A DNA stretch of 64,000 nt from Prorocentrum cordatum (GCA_963575745.1 CAUYUJ010020273.1:50001-114000), one strand, 5' to 3'. Counted from the first letter of the stretch, positions 33,570 through 44,765 are shown. A program made the numbers and translations. Notes: a model not told the origin generated them from the letters alone.

Positions 33570-34390
33570 CCTCCCGCGTGCCCTCTGAGGCGCGTCGCAC
33601 TCTGCCCGATAATTCTTCCAGGCCGAATACAGCCCCAAAGACAGACCAGAAGTGCCCAAAGAGGCTCCCAAGACGGTCCAAAGAGGACGCCGAAGCGACG
33701 AACAACCAGTCCAATACGCCCAATATGGCCTCTGGTCGGCCGAAAAGAGGCCCAAGACGTCCCAAGAGGCCTCCGAGAGCCGTCGCAAGAAGGCCCCGAG
33801 AGGCCAAAATCAGGCTGTTCCATGTGTCTTGGGCTCTCCACGTTTCGAGCCTCCGACGCCCCAGGACGTCCCAAGAGGCCCCCGAGAGGCCACCGCAGGA
33901 CGGCACCAGAGGCCCTCACGAGGGCCTCAAGACGCCCCCAAGACAAACGTTCTGAGGAGCATCGAGCAGATGCCGATGCCACATGCGAGCACATATCCCG
34001 AACCACTCAGACAGAACCCATCGAATCCTGTGCGCGTGTACGTTGATGGCGTGACTGCCAGCATGGTATTGCAAGCGGGCCGAGAGGCGCCCAAGAGGGG
34101 CCGAAGGCGCCCCAGGAGAGCTCCCAGGACGGCCTCCAAGGGGGGCCCGAGAGGGTGGAGCCTTCCGCCCCAAGAGGCACCCAGGAGGCGTCCAAGAGGC
34201 CCCCAAAGGAGGCCCCCACGAGGCCTCAACCAGGCCCCAAGACGCCCCCACGAGGCCCCAAGAAAGGCCCACCAAACGGCCCCAAAATGTCTCCCCCAGA
34301 CGCCTCAAAACTGACTTCAAGAGGTCCCCGAGAGGCCTCGACGAGATCCCAACGAACATACGAGAGGCCTCAGAAGCGCAACCCAAGCAC
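33570..34390 (-). repeat. Degenerate CCCCAAGA-type minisatellite, inverted relative to 28-31 kb
   Basis: CCCAAGAGGCCCCCGAGAGG-like units repeat irregularly; this is the reverse complement of the CTTGGGG family. A unique 130-base island lies at 33950-34080. Confidence 0.8.
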
Positions 34391-34484
34391 GGTGGCGGGA
34401 TGGGCCGAAGGCCATCAGACCTGGGCCGGCACGGGAACGGAAAGAGCGCTGCAGCAACCTGCCCGTGAGGGCTCATGGCACCCT

Positions 34485-34825
34485 TCGCTCTTGAGAGCCT
34501 TGGTGGGAAGAGTTTGTGACGTCACCGCTCGCTCTTGGGAGCCTTGGTGTTCCGAGACTTTTACGTTGACGCTCGCTCTTGGGAACCTTGGTGTTGAAAG
34601 TTGTTTACGTCACCGTTCGCCCTTGGGAGCCTTGGTGTGCACGAGTTTGTCACGTCACCGTTCGCTCTTGGGGGCCTTGGTGGGAAGAGTTTGTTACTTC
34701 ACAACTCTCTGTTGGGAGCCCTGGAGTTCAGAGATGTTTACGTTGACGCTCGCTCTTGGGAGCCTTGGTGTGACGAGCTTTTGTACTTCACTTTCGCGCT
34801 TGGGAGCCTGGGTGTCAAGAGTCTA
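34485..34825 (+). repeat. 44-bp satellite
   Basis: Seven to eight copies of a 44-base unit of type GCTCGCTCTTGGGAGCCTTG followed by GTG-N-TTTACGTCAC; the second half often contains TTACGTCA or TTACGTTGA. Confidence 0.88.
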
Positions 34826-34829
34826 CGTC

Positions 34830-35235
34830 TCCTCCTCCTCCTCCTCCTGACTCCTCCTCCTCCTCCTTTCCCTCCTCCTCCTCCTCCTCCTCCTCCTCCA
34901 CTTCCTCCTCCTCCTGCTTTTCCTCTTCGTCCTCATTCTCCTCCTCCTCATCCTCCTCCTCTTTCTCTTCCTCCTTCCTCCTCCTCCTCCTGCTTTCCCT
35001 CTTCCTCCTCCTCCAACTTCTCCTCCTCCTCCTCCACCTCCTCCTACTCCCTCCCTCCTCCCTTCTCCTCCTCCTCCTCCTCCTCATCCTCCTCCTCCTC
35101 CTCCTCCTCCTCCTCCTCCTCCTCCTCTTCCTCCTCCTCCTCCTCCTCCTCCCTCCCTCTCCCTCCCTCCTCCTCCTCCTCCTCCTCCTCCTCCTCCCTC
35201 CCTCTCCTCCTCCTCCTACTCTTCTTCCTGCCGTC
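34830..35235. repeat. (CCT)n array
   Basis: About 400 bases of CCT with CTT/CAT interruptions. The LINE reading frame begins directly after it. Confidence 0.95.
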
Positions 35236-36756
35236 GAGACCAGAGCACGCCAGTGGAAAGCAAGATGGACCAAAAATGACGAACATGACGAAAGCATCCA
35301 GCAGATGACCAGACTCCGTGCCTTGGCCCAAGAGGACCTACCACTACGTGAACCTATTACGTTGGACCAGCTGGAGGGAGCGCTGCGAGCTACGCCGAAC
35401 TCTTCAGGCCAGGGCTCCGACATGTGGAAGTTGCAGCATTTAAAGGCTTTGGCTTCCCAGGCTAAGCAAGAGCTGGCGGATTTACGCACTACATGCGAGC
35501 AGACCTTATCATGGCCCCATCAGTGGTTACACATTTGGTATGAGTTACTACGCAAAGGCTCCAACTTGAAAGCTGGCGACGGAAAGCCCATCGGCCTGAT
35601 ACCGCTCCCGGTTCGACTGTGGGGACGTGGACGACAGCCAGGCATGGCAGAATGCAGCAGTGCAAAGGCGGCCTTGTGGGATGCGGCGGTGGCCAAGTCG
35701 CCGGCACTCCAGGCAGCTCTTTACAGTATGGCCATGGATGAAAGCAGTGCGTGGGACGGTATCCTAGCATGGGGATCCATATGCCTGGACATCAAACAGT
35801 TCTACGATTCGATTAGCATCCCGCTTCTGATAGATCGAGCCTTGAAGTTACACTTCCCAGCAGTGGAACTGTACCTCAATTGCCTGATCTACCTCGCACC
35901 GCGTGCAGTACGTGCGGCAGGCGCTTTTGCGACGCCTATCATACCTGGGAACAGTATAGTCCCAGGCTGCAACAATGCGAACAATGGAGCGAGGGCTTTC
36001 TTGTATGAGGTTTTGGATCATGCACGCAGTCGAGTTCCGCCCGCTCTTCCACGACAGTATGTGGACGACGTCACTGCGCGGTCAGACGGCTCGTACAAGC
36101 AGGTGAAGCATGAGCTCACCACGGTCGCCGTCGAGCTCATCAAGGGATGCATCGAAAGCAAGCTGGAGATGTCAGATAAGTTGGCAATCATGGCATCGCA
36201 TCCTACCATAGAGAAAGCAGTATCACGGGCAGCTCTTCAGCCAGGTGCCACAGTAAGAAGTGCAGACTGCGTGCGCGACCTTGGCATCGACATGGCTCGA
36301 AGACGGCGAAGGAGAACAACCACTGCACAGGCAAGACGCAAAGCAGCTAGAGTGCGAGTACGACGAGCCCGGGTTTTCAAAGGGACTGGCCAGCGTCGAC
36401 GGAATTTGGCTACTCCAGATTTCGTAATAAAGGGAGGGGGGTCTCATTTCGGGGGGGTCTCTTCCAGGCTATCTTGGAGGGCCTGGGGGGGTCTGGGGAC
36501 GATGTTTTGGAGGGTTCTCCCACGGGGGAGGTCTGAAATGGCTTGTCTTGGAGGGTCCAGACCCCCTCCCTTTTATTACGAAATCTGGAGTAATCTGAAC
36601 ATGGTCAACGTCAGGGCGGAGTCGTCTTATGACGTGCCAGTGATCGGCCAGTCGCCGAGCGCAGCACGACGCGCACGCGCCGAAGCAGCCGACGTGCTGG
36701 GCTACACCACAGGAGGCCGAAGTACCTCCGTGGTCATGCTGCTCCACTACTTTGAA
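35221..36756 (+). pseudogene. LINE reverse transcriptase core
   Basis: The frame is open from before the Met at 35305 (ARQWKARWTKNDEHDESIQQ precedes it), so that Met is not a real start. RT blocks counted from it: KPIGLIPLPVRLWGR (94-108), motif A CLDIKQFYDSIS (160-171), motif B NSIVPGCNNANNGA (216-229) and motif C RQYVDDVTAR (250-259), followed by KLEMSDKLAIMASH. All catalytic aspartates (D162, D254, D255) are present. The enzyme would copy element RNA at a nicked target. The frame is interrupted, but not closed, by a 178-bp MITE at 36413-36590, and is finally broken by a second insertion at 36757. Confidence 0.88.
36413..36590. mobile_element. 178-bp MITE with TA target duplication, inserted in frame
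   Basis: The ends CTCCAGATTTCGTAATAAA and TTTATTACGAAATCTGGAG are perfect 19-base terminal inverted repeats, extended by GGGAGGGGGGTCT/AGACCCCCTCCC with one indel. TA lies at both sides (36411-36412 and 36591-36592). No coding of its own. TA duplication and short TIRs fit a Tc1/mariner-derived MITE. MITE plus one TA is 180 bases, so the host RT frame is kept, and there is no stop inside. Confidence 0.88.
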
Positions 36757-36913
36757 GGGGCCCCAGGACACACACATAAATACACACAAATAAACATATT
36801 CCCCATATTCTTTAATGTTTTCTGGGTTTTTGTCTTCCCCCCACTTCCCGTATTTTCCAATATTTTCTTGGGAATCGACGATTAATTGTGTATGTGTGTT
36901 TTTCCCCTCCTGA
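36757..36913. mobile_element. 157-bp AT-rich insertion with 9-bp target duplication
   Basis: TACTTTGAA occurs at 36748-36756 and again at 36914-36922. The insert is AT-rich, unlike its surroundings, with imperfect inverted ends (GGGG...ACACACACATA near the left, TATGTGTGTTTTTCCCC near the right). Removing insert plus one 9-bp copy (166 bases) brings the downstream frame into register with RT. A 9-bp duplication is typical of Mutator-like elements; superfamily is inferred only. Confidence 0.75.
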
Positions 36914-37880
36914 TACTTTGAAACTGACCCCAAAGCAATGGGACTTAGGCGCCAAGTGGCAGAGTGGCTCAAGCTTTGGAAAAGAGCCCCAGGGTACCAT
37001 GACAAGCTTCGAGCTGGATGGCATGCGGCTGCTCATCGCCTACGGAAAGCACGACCCCGTGGACGGTGGAATGTGGTAGCTGGACCAATGGCAGCACTTA
37101 TCCAAGGCTTCTCAGGGCTGGGCTGGCAGCTCAGCGAACCAGACACCTGGACTGACTCAAAGCAGAACGTTTGGCGAATGACGGATACGAACAGTGAACC
37201 CCGTGCGTCCGCCGCATCCAGCGACCAGAAGGCTAACGAGACGAAGTTGTGGAATGTACTAGGCGGGTGTCCTGTGCAAGCTGGGTGTCCTGTACCAGCT
37301 GGGCGTCCTGTACCAGCCGAAAGTCCTGTACCTGCTGGGGGTCCTGCACACGCTGGATGTCCTGTGCCAGCTGGATTTTAGGTACCAGATGGGTGTCCTG
37401 TACCAGCGTCAAGCATCAACTCCAGCGAGCAGCAGAGAGAGATGTCAGGGCAGGCCGAACTCATTTGTATTAGAAAAAGGTCTGAAAGTCCTGGGGCTGC
37501 TCTGGACAGCACCCCAGGCTCATACGCCGCCACGCCTGCTAGATGCGGTCAGGTAAAACCCTCAGCCATGGGACTACCACCATCGCATCCAGACGAACAG
37601 AGAGCGCAGACGGCCCAGGACTACGCGGACATGAGAGCAGACTTACGAGAATGGGCAGCGACATGGTTCGACGATCGCCTCAGCTATACCAGAGGTGATA
37701 GCAACTGGAAGGAGTGGTGCGAGGCGTTTCTCTCAACGATGCTGAATGGAGGCAATTATGAACCACTGCGCAGATTATTGCACGCTTGGTTTCCGAACAG
37801 ATCCCTCGCCTCCATTATCCAGGAGCTTTGTGGCAGCGCTTGGAGACAGACAGAACGGCGCCGCGATGTTTTTATCTAAA
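36914..37880 (+). pseudogene. LINE ORF, RT C-terminal region and repeat linker
   Basis: Immediately after the insertion the frame reads LRRQVAEWLKLWKRAPGYHD, then RWNVVAGPMAALIQGFSGLG and WQLSEPDTWTD, the Trp-rich region that follows the RT thumb in this LINE type. From about 37255 to 37440 an 18-bp tandem repeat (GGTGTCCTGTACCAGCTG) encodes a (C-P-V-P-A-G) array, broken by TAG at 37379. The frame then continues with ADMRADLREWAATWFDDRLS and CEAFLSTMLNGGNYEPLRRL to TAA at 37877. Confidence 0.7.
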
Positions 37881-39085
37881 TATTGGCAGCATCTGAAGCC
37901 CCACAGCGACAGCGTCTTGAACGCAGGAACTGGAGAATGTTGACAGAAACCAGGGCTATGTTCAGGAGGCCCTTGGGTACGAATGCGCCCGACGTACGAC
38001 GGCCTCCACCTCCACGTCAACCAGACAACGACAATGACCAGGCCGCGGACGTGCATGACCACCTCATTGCTCAGCTTGTAATGATGGCTCAGCCTGAAGC
38101 AGCCTCACGTTAACAAGTACCAGATCGCCAGGCTGCAGATCGCCAGCCACAGCAGACTGCGACCAACATGGACGGCGACCACGACCCTTTCGAGGACATG
38201 GAAGAGGGCACAGAGATCATACAGTTATCGACTGGTGGTGTCTCTTCAATAGATATTCGTGGACACGAGGCCGTCGTCGGAGCTGGACACTCTGTCAAGT
38301 CTCTGAATGCTGACAGCGGGACCGCTACTCAACAGCCACCAGTTCGACAAAAACAGCTACCTGCAGCAGGCGACGCCTACCAGCAATCAGACGACGCCAC
38401 CCAGCCCATGGTCCACATCACTGCCGACGTCATCCAGGAGTTGCGGCAACCAGCAACCAGAGATCGACATGGAGGTCAGTGGGGGTCTACACCAAATCTC
38501 ACGCCGTCTCTGAGAACGCTCCAGAGAATGCGACGAACGGATTCCCATCGGGAAGCTGGAGCGCTTGAAGCAATGTTGTGTAATACAATTTGGACTGAAG
38601 AACGATGCCGCGCTGAAGGCTACGCATGCAATGGTGTATGTACCCGATGCACGACGGGTCACAAAGAGACGATGGCCCACCGAGTATGGAGTTGCCCTCA
38701 CACGCGCGCACAAGATCACCCTTGGACCCGTCAGAGCGCCACGCTGTGTGAGGAAGCTGTTCGGGACATCACCATTGGGACAAACTTGGAGTTGTGGCTA
38801 AGAGGGCTGCTACCATTCACGTGGAATCCTGTACCGCCCCCTCCTTCGTGGGACACGCCTTGCCTGCCGTTCTACATCGACTGGGACGGGCCGACTGTAT
38901 CACTCGATGGCACGGTGCACTTCGAGAACCGCGTCGAGTGCAAGCTGGCCTTCCTGGACGACTCGGCTTCGAGCAGCGACGCGCGCATTGCGCGTGCGGG
39001 CTGGGGCGTCTATCTTGCCCAGTCCGCGGCCAGCGTGGAAAAAATGACCCTGAATCCCCTCGACCAGGAGCGTGCGGGGGAATAG
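37880..39085 (+). pseudogene. LINE ORF, knuckle and start of RNase H
   Basis: Same frame as the preceding segment, crossing a TAA at 38111. A Cys/His cluster, CRAEGYACNGVCTRCTTGHK followed by HRVWSCPH, fits the C-terminal zinc-knuckle of LINE ORF2 (C-x-x-C, then H, then W-x-C). RNase H begins with FYIDWDGPTVSLDG, where the family has its first catalytic Asp, followed by RIARAGWGVYLAQSA. A frame change near 39075 leads to an early stop at 39085. Confidence 0.7.
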
Positions 39086-39366
39086 ACGGAGCCCAGACGG
39101 TCTCGTGTGCCGAGCTTGCGGCCCTCTGGTGGGCCTTGAAACTTACCAAGGGGCCTGTATGGCTCTACACTGACAATCAGATCTTGTACGACGGTTGGCA
39201 TGGTTTCTCGGAGTCTTCGGGAGAACCCGGAGGCTGGTGGAATCGAGTATTTTCAGAAGCTCAAGGTCGACGGGTGATGCCCAGCAAGTGTAATTCGCAC
39301 CTTGATGTCGCTAGCCTCCCTGGTCCAAACCCCATGTGTTTCGCGAGGAAACGACCTTGCAGGTAA
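39070..39366 (+). pseudogene. LINE RNase H, central segment
   Basis: In another frame the RNase H continues: TVSCAELAALWWALKL (catalytic Glu in the AEL helix), VWLYTDNQILYDGW (catalytic Asp in TDN), GGWWNRVF, then CNSHLDV, where the family has its His loop. A second frame change near 39310-39340 leads back into the original frame. Confidence 0.75.
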
Positions 39367-40033
39367 ATCTGCCCAGATAGGAGTACAACGTGTCTCGGAA
39401 GATATCGTCCCAGAGGTCAAAGATCTTGCGCGTGCGGAATTCAAAGCGTGGTTAGTCCAGAGGAGGCTAGGTATCGTTAGTGCCGCTGCTGCGAGTGCTG
39501 AATTTGAGCGCAAAAGCCGCCCGCGTATGGTCAACATTGCGCCCGCTGCCTGGCGCGTAAGGAAGAAGCTCGAGAAATCTTCGGGGCACCAGCTTTCCAA
39601 GGGTGGCCCCTCCTGGGTGTGTAGCCACTGCCAGAGTGGCCCAGGGAAGTTTTCGGTTTTGGACTGGCTCCGTAACGACAGTTGCCCTGGACCCCAGTAC
39701 CATCGAGTAGAGTCTCAAGGTAGGCCCGTCCGCCTCCCCCCTCGGTTAAGAATCGGGGGTAGGGAGGTCCATGAGTCTCACAATGCAGCCATTCTGTATG
39801 GCCAGATGTTCTGTTGGATGTGTGGGTGCCTCGGTTCCAAGACCCCCTCGGGCGGAAGGCTGGGGGCGGGGATCGTGGTTCAGTGCAATGGGCACCCCAC
39901 CCCAGCAGGGAAAGAGGCCTTGAATACAATTCAGCGTTGGGAGGTCCCCTCATCGAAGGGCAAGGCTGTGTGGCCTGACGGCACCCCCAACGCCCCCAGA
40001 CAGAGAAAGCGCACAGCGCGCCGACAGGGGTAG
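39340..40033 (+). pseudogene. LINE RNase H end and C-terminal Cys-rich domain
   Basis: The frame resumes with RGNDLAGKSAQIGV, the closing helix of RNase H (N-x-x-A-D-x-x-A type). It continues into a basic region and two Cys pairs, WVCSHCQSG and FCWMCGC, about 80 residues apart, then a basic tail ending in RQRKRTARRQG and TAG. Paired Cys motifs at the end of ORF2 suggest a nucleic-acid-binding knuckle. Confidence 0.68.
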
Positions 40034-40097
40034 CTCTCTGTCCCACCATCAGCTGCTCATCGGTGAGATTTGTGGCCTGGTTGCTAATTGTCCTGTA

Positions 40098-41110
40098 ATT
40101 GTCCTCCTCCTCCTCCTCCTCCTCCTCCTCCTCCTCATCCTCCTCCTCGTCCTCGTCCTCGTCCTCGTCCTCCTCCTCCTCCTGCTCCTTCCTTGTACTC
40201 GTCCTTGTCCTCCCTCCTCCTCCTCCTCCTCCTCCTCCTCCTCCTCCTCCTCCTACTTTCCCTCCTCCTCCTCCTCCTACTCCTCCTCCTCCTCTCCCTC
40301 CTCCTGCTTCCCTCTTCCTCCCCTCCTCCTCCTCCTCCTCCTCGTCCTCCCCCCCCTCCTCCTCCTCCTCCTCCTCCTCCTCCTCCTCCCTCCTCCTCCT
40401 CCTCCTCCTCCTCCTCCTCCTCCTCCTCCTCCTCCTCCACCTCCTCTCCTCCTCCTCCTCCTCCTCCCCTCCTCCTCCTCCTCCTCCTCCTCCGGCCTCG
40501 TCCTCGTTCCTCCTCCTCCTCCTCCTCTCTCCTCCTCCTCCTCCTCCTGCTCCTCCTCCTCCTCATCTTCCTGCCTCCCACTCCACTCCATCACCCTCCT
40601 CATCTTCCCTCCTCTTCCTCCTCCTCCTCCTCTTCGTCCTCGTCTCCTCCTCCTCAACCTCTTTCTCCTCCTCCTCCTCATCCCTTCTCCTCCTCTCCCT
40701 CTCCTTCTCCTCCTCCTCCTCTTTCCCTCTTCCGCCTCCTTTTCTTCTTCCTCCTCCTCCTCCTCCTCCTCCTCCTCCTCCTCCCTCCTCCTCCCCCTCC
40801 TCCTTCTACCTCCCTCCTCCTCACTTGGCCTCGTCTTCGTTCCTCCTCCTCCTCCTCCTCCGCCGCCTCCGCCTCCTCCTCCTCCTCCTCCGCCGTTTCT
40901 CCTCCCCTCCTCCTCCTCCTCCTCCTCCCCTCCCCTCCTCCTCCTCCCTCCCTCTCCTCCTCCTCTTCCTCCCCCCCTCCTCCTCGTCCTATCCCTCCTC
41001 CTTCTCCTGCTCCTCCTCATCCTCCTCTTCCTCCTCCTCCTCCTCCTCCTCCTCCTCCTCCTCCTCCTCCTGCTCCTCCTCTTCCTCATCCTCCTCCCCC
41101 TCCTCATCTT
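40098..41110. repeat. (CCT)n array, 1 kb
   Basis: The longest CCT array in the window, starting in the LINE 3' end after TAATTGTCCTGTAATTGTCC. CTT, CAT, CGT and CTG variants are scattered through it. 41111-41505 has no recognised gene. Confidence 0.95.
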
Positions 41111-41507
41111 CGGGCCCGCTTGGGAGCCTATTGGAGCCCTATTGGCTCTCGCCTCAGCGCCGCGCACATTCGCTTGTTTTTCAAAAGTTGCAAGAATGTC
41201 ACGGGTTCTCATGATCAACGTATGGTGTTTTGGAAGGGTTCAGGATTATGCGGGTGCGACAGTTATGTTGATTCGCAGTGTTGACGCCCCAAAAAATGAC
41301 GCTCTGGCACGATTCCGGATCGTCAAGACGCAGCAGTCAGGTTGATACGTGGCGTTGAAATCCCGAGAACAACGTTTTGACATGCTTCAGGGTCTTCAAA
41401 CGGTTGTCTTCCAACGAGGCAGTTCCCTCAATGGAAATGCCTATGAAGAGGGAGCTTGAAGGGAAGGTTAACTCCAACATCGTTGATGACTCTTGGTTTT
41501 ACTCTGG

Positions 41508-41640
41508 TCCGCCTCCTCCTCCTCCTCCTCCTCCTCTTCAGCCTCCTCTTCAGCCTCCTCTGCCTCCTCCTCTTCTTCCTCCTCCTCCTGCTCATCCTCC
41601 TCTCTATGTGTCCTCCCTCTCCTCCGCTTCTTTATTCTCC
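41508..41640. repeat. (CCT)n array
   Basis: CCT units with TTCAGCCTCC variants. 41641-42099 shows no gene. Confidence 0.93.
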
Positions 41641-42099
41641 CCCGCGTGTTCCCCGAAGGGTTTCCACAACGGCTGGGGGAACACTTGGTCGGATAGCTTG
41701 GCAGAGCTCTGGCCATAACGCTCGGCCGCACGGGCGATTCCAAAAGGCAGGGGGCGGCAGTGATTCGCCGCAGGAGTCTCCGATAGAAGGACTACGCTGT
41801 GGCGCTGTGGCGCGATGTTATTGCAAGGCGGTTCTCTCCCCCCTCTCTCCCTCGCTCTCCCCCTCCGCCTCTGGCCCCCCCCCTCACCCGTCTTCCCCTT
41901 TCTCCCCCCGCCGCAGGAGGCCCGTCAGGGCCGCCCGCCTGCCGCACGGCCCGGGCACATGAGCACCGCGGGCGGGCAGCCCAGCGCTGCCCGACCCACG
42001 AATCGCCGCTCAGCCCCACGGATCGCCCCCCGCCCGCCCTTCCCTCCCCCCTGCTCATACGGCAGGCTCGTGACATGACGGCCAGGGCGTTGCACCCTG

Positions 42100-42250
42100 A
42101 CACCGCGCGGATCGTTCAACATGGAACGATTGCGGCCCTCCGATCGCGCAGCACCGTTCGACATCTGCCGCTGTCGGGCCGCTGGCGGCATTCAACCTTG
42201 AACGCCCGCGCTGGGGTCGCCGCCGAGTCGGCACGACACGAGCCTGCCGT
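42100..42250. repeat. Dispersed repeat, GTTCAACAT/TTCAACCTTGAACG family, member 2
   Basis: Shares GATCGTTCAACAT and ATTCAACCTTGAACGCC with 15281-15431, and GCCGCTGGCGGC and CGCGCTGGGGTCGCCGCC with 58590-58695. The following 42251-43130 shows no recognised gene. Confidence 0.65.
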
Positions 42251-43139
42251 ACCCCACTCTCCCCCGCACAGCCTCTCCCTTCCTCCCCTGGAGGGCGGGG
42301 CATCCTGGGCAAAGCGGGGCCGGACACGCCGACGGTGTCGGGGTGTCTGGCGCCCTCCGCGGTGGACACGTAATCTTTCCGCACGGTCTCCGGGGTGCCT
42401 TTGATGTAGTCGCTGATGCGCTTCGCGCCCTCGCCTCGCGGGGACTGACACTCAGGCGTGGAAACCTACAGCGCGGGCGCGACCGCGAGAAACCCTCGCA
42501 AGAAACCCAACCCTGAGAACCCGTGCGCGAGGTGCACCCGAAGGGAAACCTGGAGCACCCTGAAGGCAGCAGCTCCTTCAGCGGCTGCCGGAAGTCGCCG
42601 CGCAGCGCCCCTGACGAAAAGCATATGGTTTCTTGATGCGCGCCCCCACTGTAACAGCGAAGCACCGCGTGTGCCCTCTGGCTTCGGGTCCTGGGACACT
42701 CACGGATCAACCCAGCTCGAGAACCCCCACGCAAAAGTACGCCCAGGGGGCTCTGATCGGGACTGTCTCGCACCGCAGTTCTTGCTCACGACGCCGGCCC
42801 GCGAAGCCGGGGAGCCTCCAGGCAAGCAGCCTGGGGGATGCGAGCTACCCTCCGTTGTCCGGTCTGGGAGCTGAAGATCGGGCGGCCACGACGGAAAAAT
42901 CCTCCAGAGGAGCTGGGAGACCCGTGGCAGTGTGTCGAAAGCTGGGCGAGGGCTGCTAAAACCGTGGCTGCTAAAACGGCCCTCCCGGAAGGAAAAAACA
43001 ACTTCCGGGCCTTCGAGCCTCGCAGCCTGCGGACGACCCACCGCCCCCCCCATTTGTGTCCGCAGCTGCGGGGGCGAGAGGAGCCTACACCATGATCATG
43101 TCGATTGCGGGAGCCTTTCGACGCTTGAAGAGTACTCTC

Positions 43140-43520
43140 AAACCGCCCACTACTAAATAGCTCCAAGTGGAGCCAAGAAGGGCTCGTAGAGGGCTCCGAT
43201 GATTCCCAAGAGCGCCCTTGGCGCACCACACGAAAGCTCCAAGAGGGCCCAATTGCAGCGCCCCAGGGGACCTCAGCATTTCCCCCTAGATGACACAGTA
43301 TGACCAAAGGAAACTCTAATCAAGTACAGATCCTTCGAACACATCAAGTGTTTTAGCATACGTGGCTTTCTCGCTGTTTCACTTCCGATGGCATCCTGAG
43401 GCGTCAAGACGACTCCAAAATCGCCCAATCTAGCTCCAACTGGAACTCTGAAGGGTTCCAAGATGGTTCCGATGGCCGCGTGGAGCGCCCGAGGAGCGCC
43501 CAAGAAGGCTAAATAGCACA
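43140..43520 (-). repeat. CCAAGAGGGC-type degenerate repeat with conserved tag
   Basis: Irregular CCAAGAGGGC/GGCTCCAAG words in the inverted orientation of the 28-31 kb family. The complement of 43360-43395 (GATGCCATCGGAAGTGAAAC then GCGAGAAAGCC) matches the tag at 28380-28415. Confidence 0.6.
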
Positions 43521-44199
43521 TACTTGGTCGCCCTTGCATCTGCTCTGCTTGTGTGCGTCCAAGTCGCTCTGATCATTATGTTTCTCCTCGTGGTCTTCCT
43601 CCTCCTCCTCGTCCTCCTCCTCAGGAACGTCCCAGGAACCCACAAAACGCCTCCCACAAGCCTCGCAAAGGTGTCTCAGAAGTCTCCCAGCAGATTCCCG
43701 GAAACGTCCCACAACAACCCTCCCATAATCCTCATCGAAACTTGTCAGGGGCTTCCCGGAAGCTTCCAATTGGCGTCAAAGAAAAATCAGAAATATCAGC
43801 AATCACCCAGAGGCCACCCAGGAGCCGATAAGGAGATTATCAAAGTCCGAACAGTGGACTAACATAAGCGCCTCAGAAGCGTCCTTCAGGAGTTGGTTGC
43901 GAATGACCCGAGGTGGCCCGAGGGAATACTCAGCGTAGGTAAACTGCCGTCTGGTTCTGAAGAGCTTTTCCCGGGTTGAGATGAAGCCGTGCTGGTTTTA
44001 CGTAAGATGACCTTTTAGGTTGGGAAAACCGGCTGCACCTGTTTGCAGGAACTGGTTGGAGTGTGCCCCTTCGAGTTGTAAGTTTTCGCCCTGGCTGCAA
44101 AAAGCTCGAACTCACCCCTACCCTGTCCTCGTTTTCCTACTCCTCATCCCCCATCCATGCCCTCCTCCTCATCCTCCCTCCCCGTCCTCTTCCTCCTCC

Positions 44200-44275
44200 T
44201 CCTCCTCATCATCATCCTCCTCCTGACCATTCTCTCATTCCTTTACATCTTGAGTATCACAATCGTAAACATCCG

Positions 44276-44356
<81 letters not shown>

Positions 44357-44719
44357 TAACACCATCATTATCATGATCATCCGCACCATCATCATAATCA
44401 CTATATCACCATCACCATCATGAGGGTCAACATCATCATCATGACCAGCATGACAATACACATCATCATCAGCAGCGGCAACAGCAGCATCACCATCACA
44501 CCATCACCATCACCATCATCATAATCAGCCGCATTATCAGAAGCATGAGCATCACCATCGTCATCATCACCATCGCCATCATCGTCAGAAGCAGTATCAT
44601 CCTCCTCATCAGCATCCTCATTAGCATCCTCATCTTCACCCTCATCCTCCTGATAAACATCAACATCATCATCGCCATCGTCATCATCATCGTTATCTTC
44701 ATCCACCCCCTCCACACCC

Positions 44720-44765
<46 letters not shown>

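Larger units (their letters stand above)
35221..40097 (+). mobile_element. LINE (non-LTR) element with RT and RNase H, 5'-truncated
   Basis: The best preserved element in the window. One reading frame runs from the CCT array at 35.22 kb to about 36757 and, across a 166-base insertion, continues to about 39075. Only three stop codons break it (37379, 37877, 38111). Two compensating frame changes follow in the RNase H. Domains in order: RT, RT C-terminal region, 18-bp-repeat linker, CCHC-like knuckle, RNase H, C-terminal Cys-rich domain. No endonuclease is present: the 5' end is cut off at the CCT array. The 3' end (about 40097) passes directly into a 1-kb CCT array. Confidence 0.85.

Noticed and set aside
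36952-36972. TGGCTCAAG within the LINE, resembling the dinoSL 3' end
   Set aside because: It is part of the continuous LINE coding frame (VAEWLKLW) and only the last 9 bases agree.
40088-41284. Pro/Ser/Leu-rich frames of nearly 400 codons
   Set aside because: A direct translation of the CCT array. It is open in several frames and on both strands.
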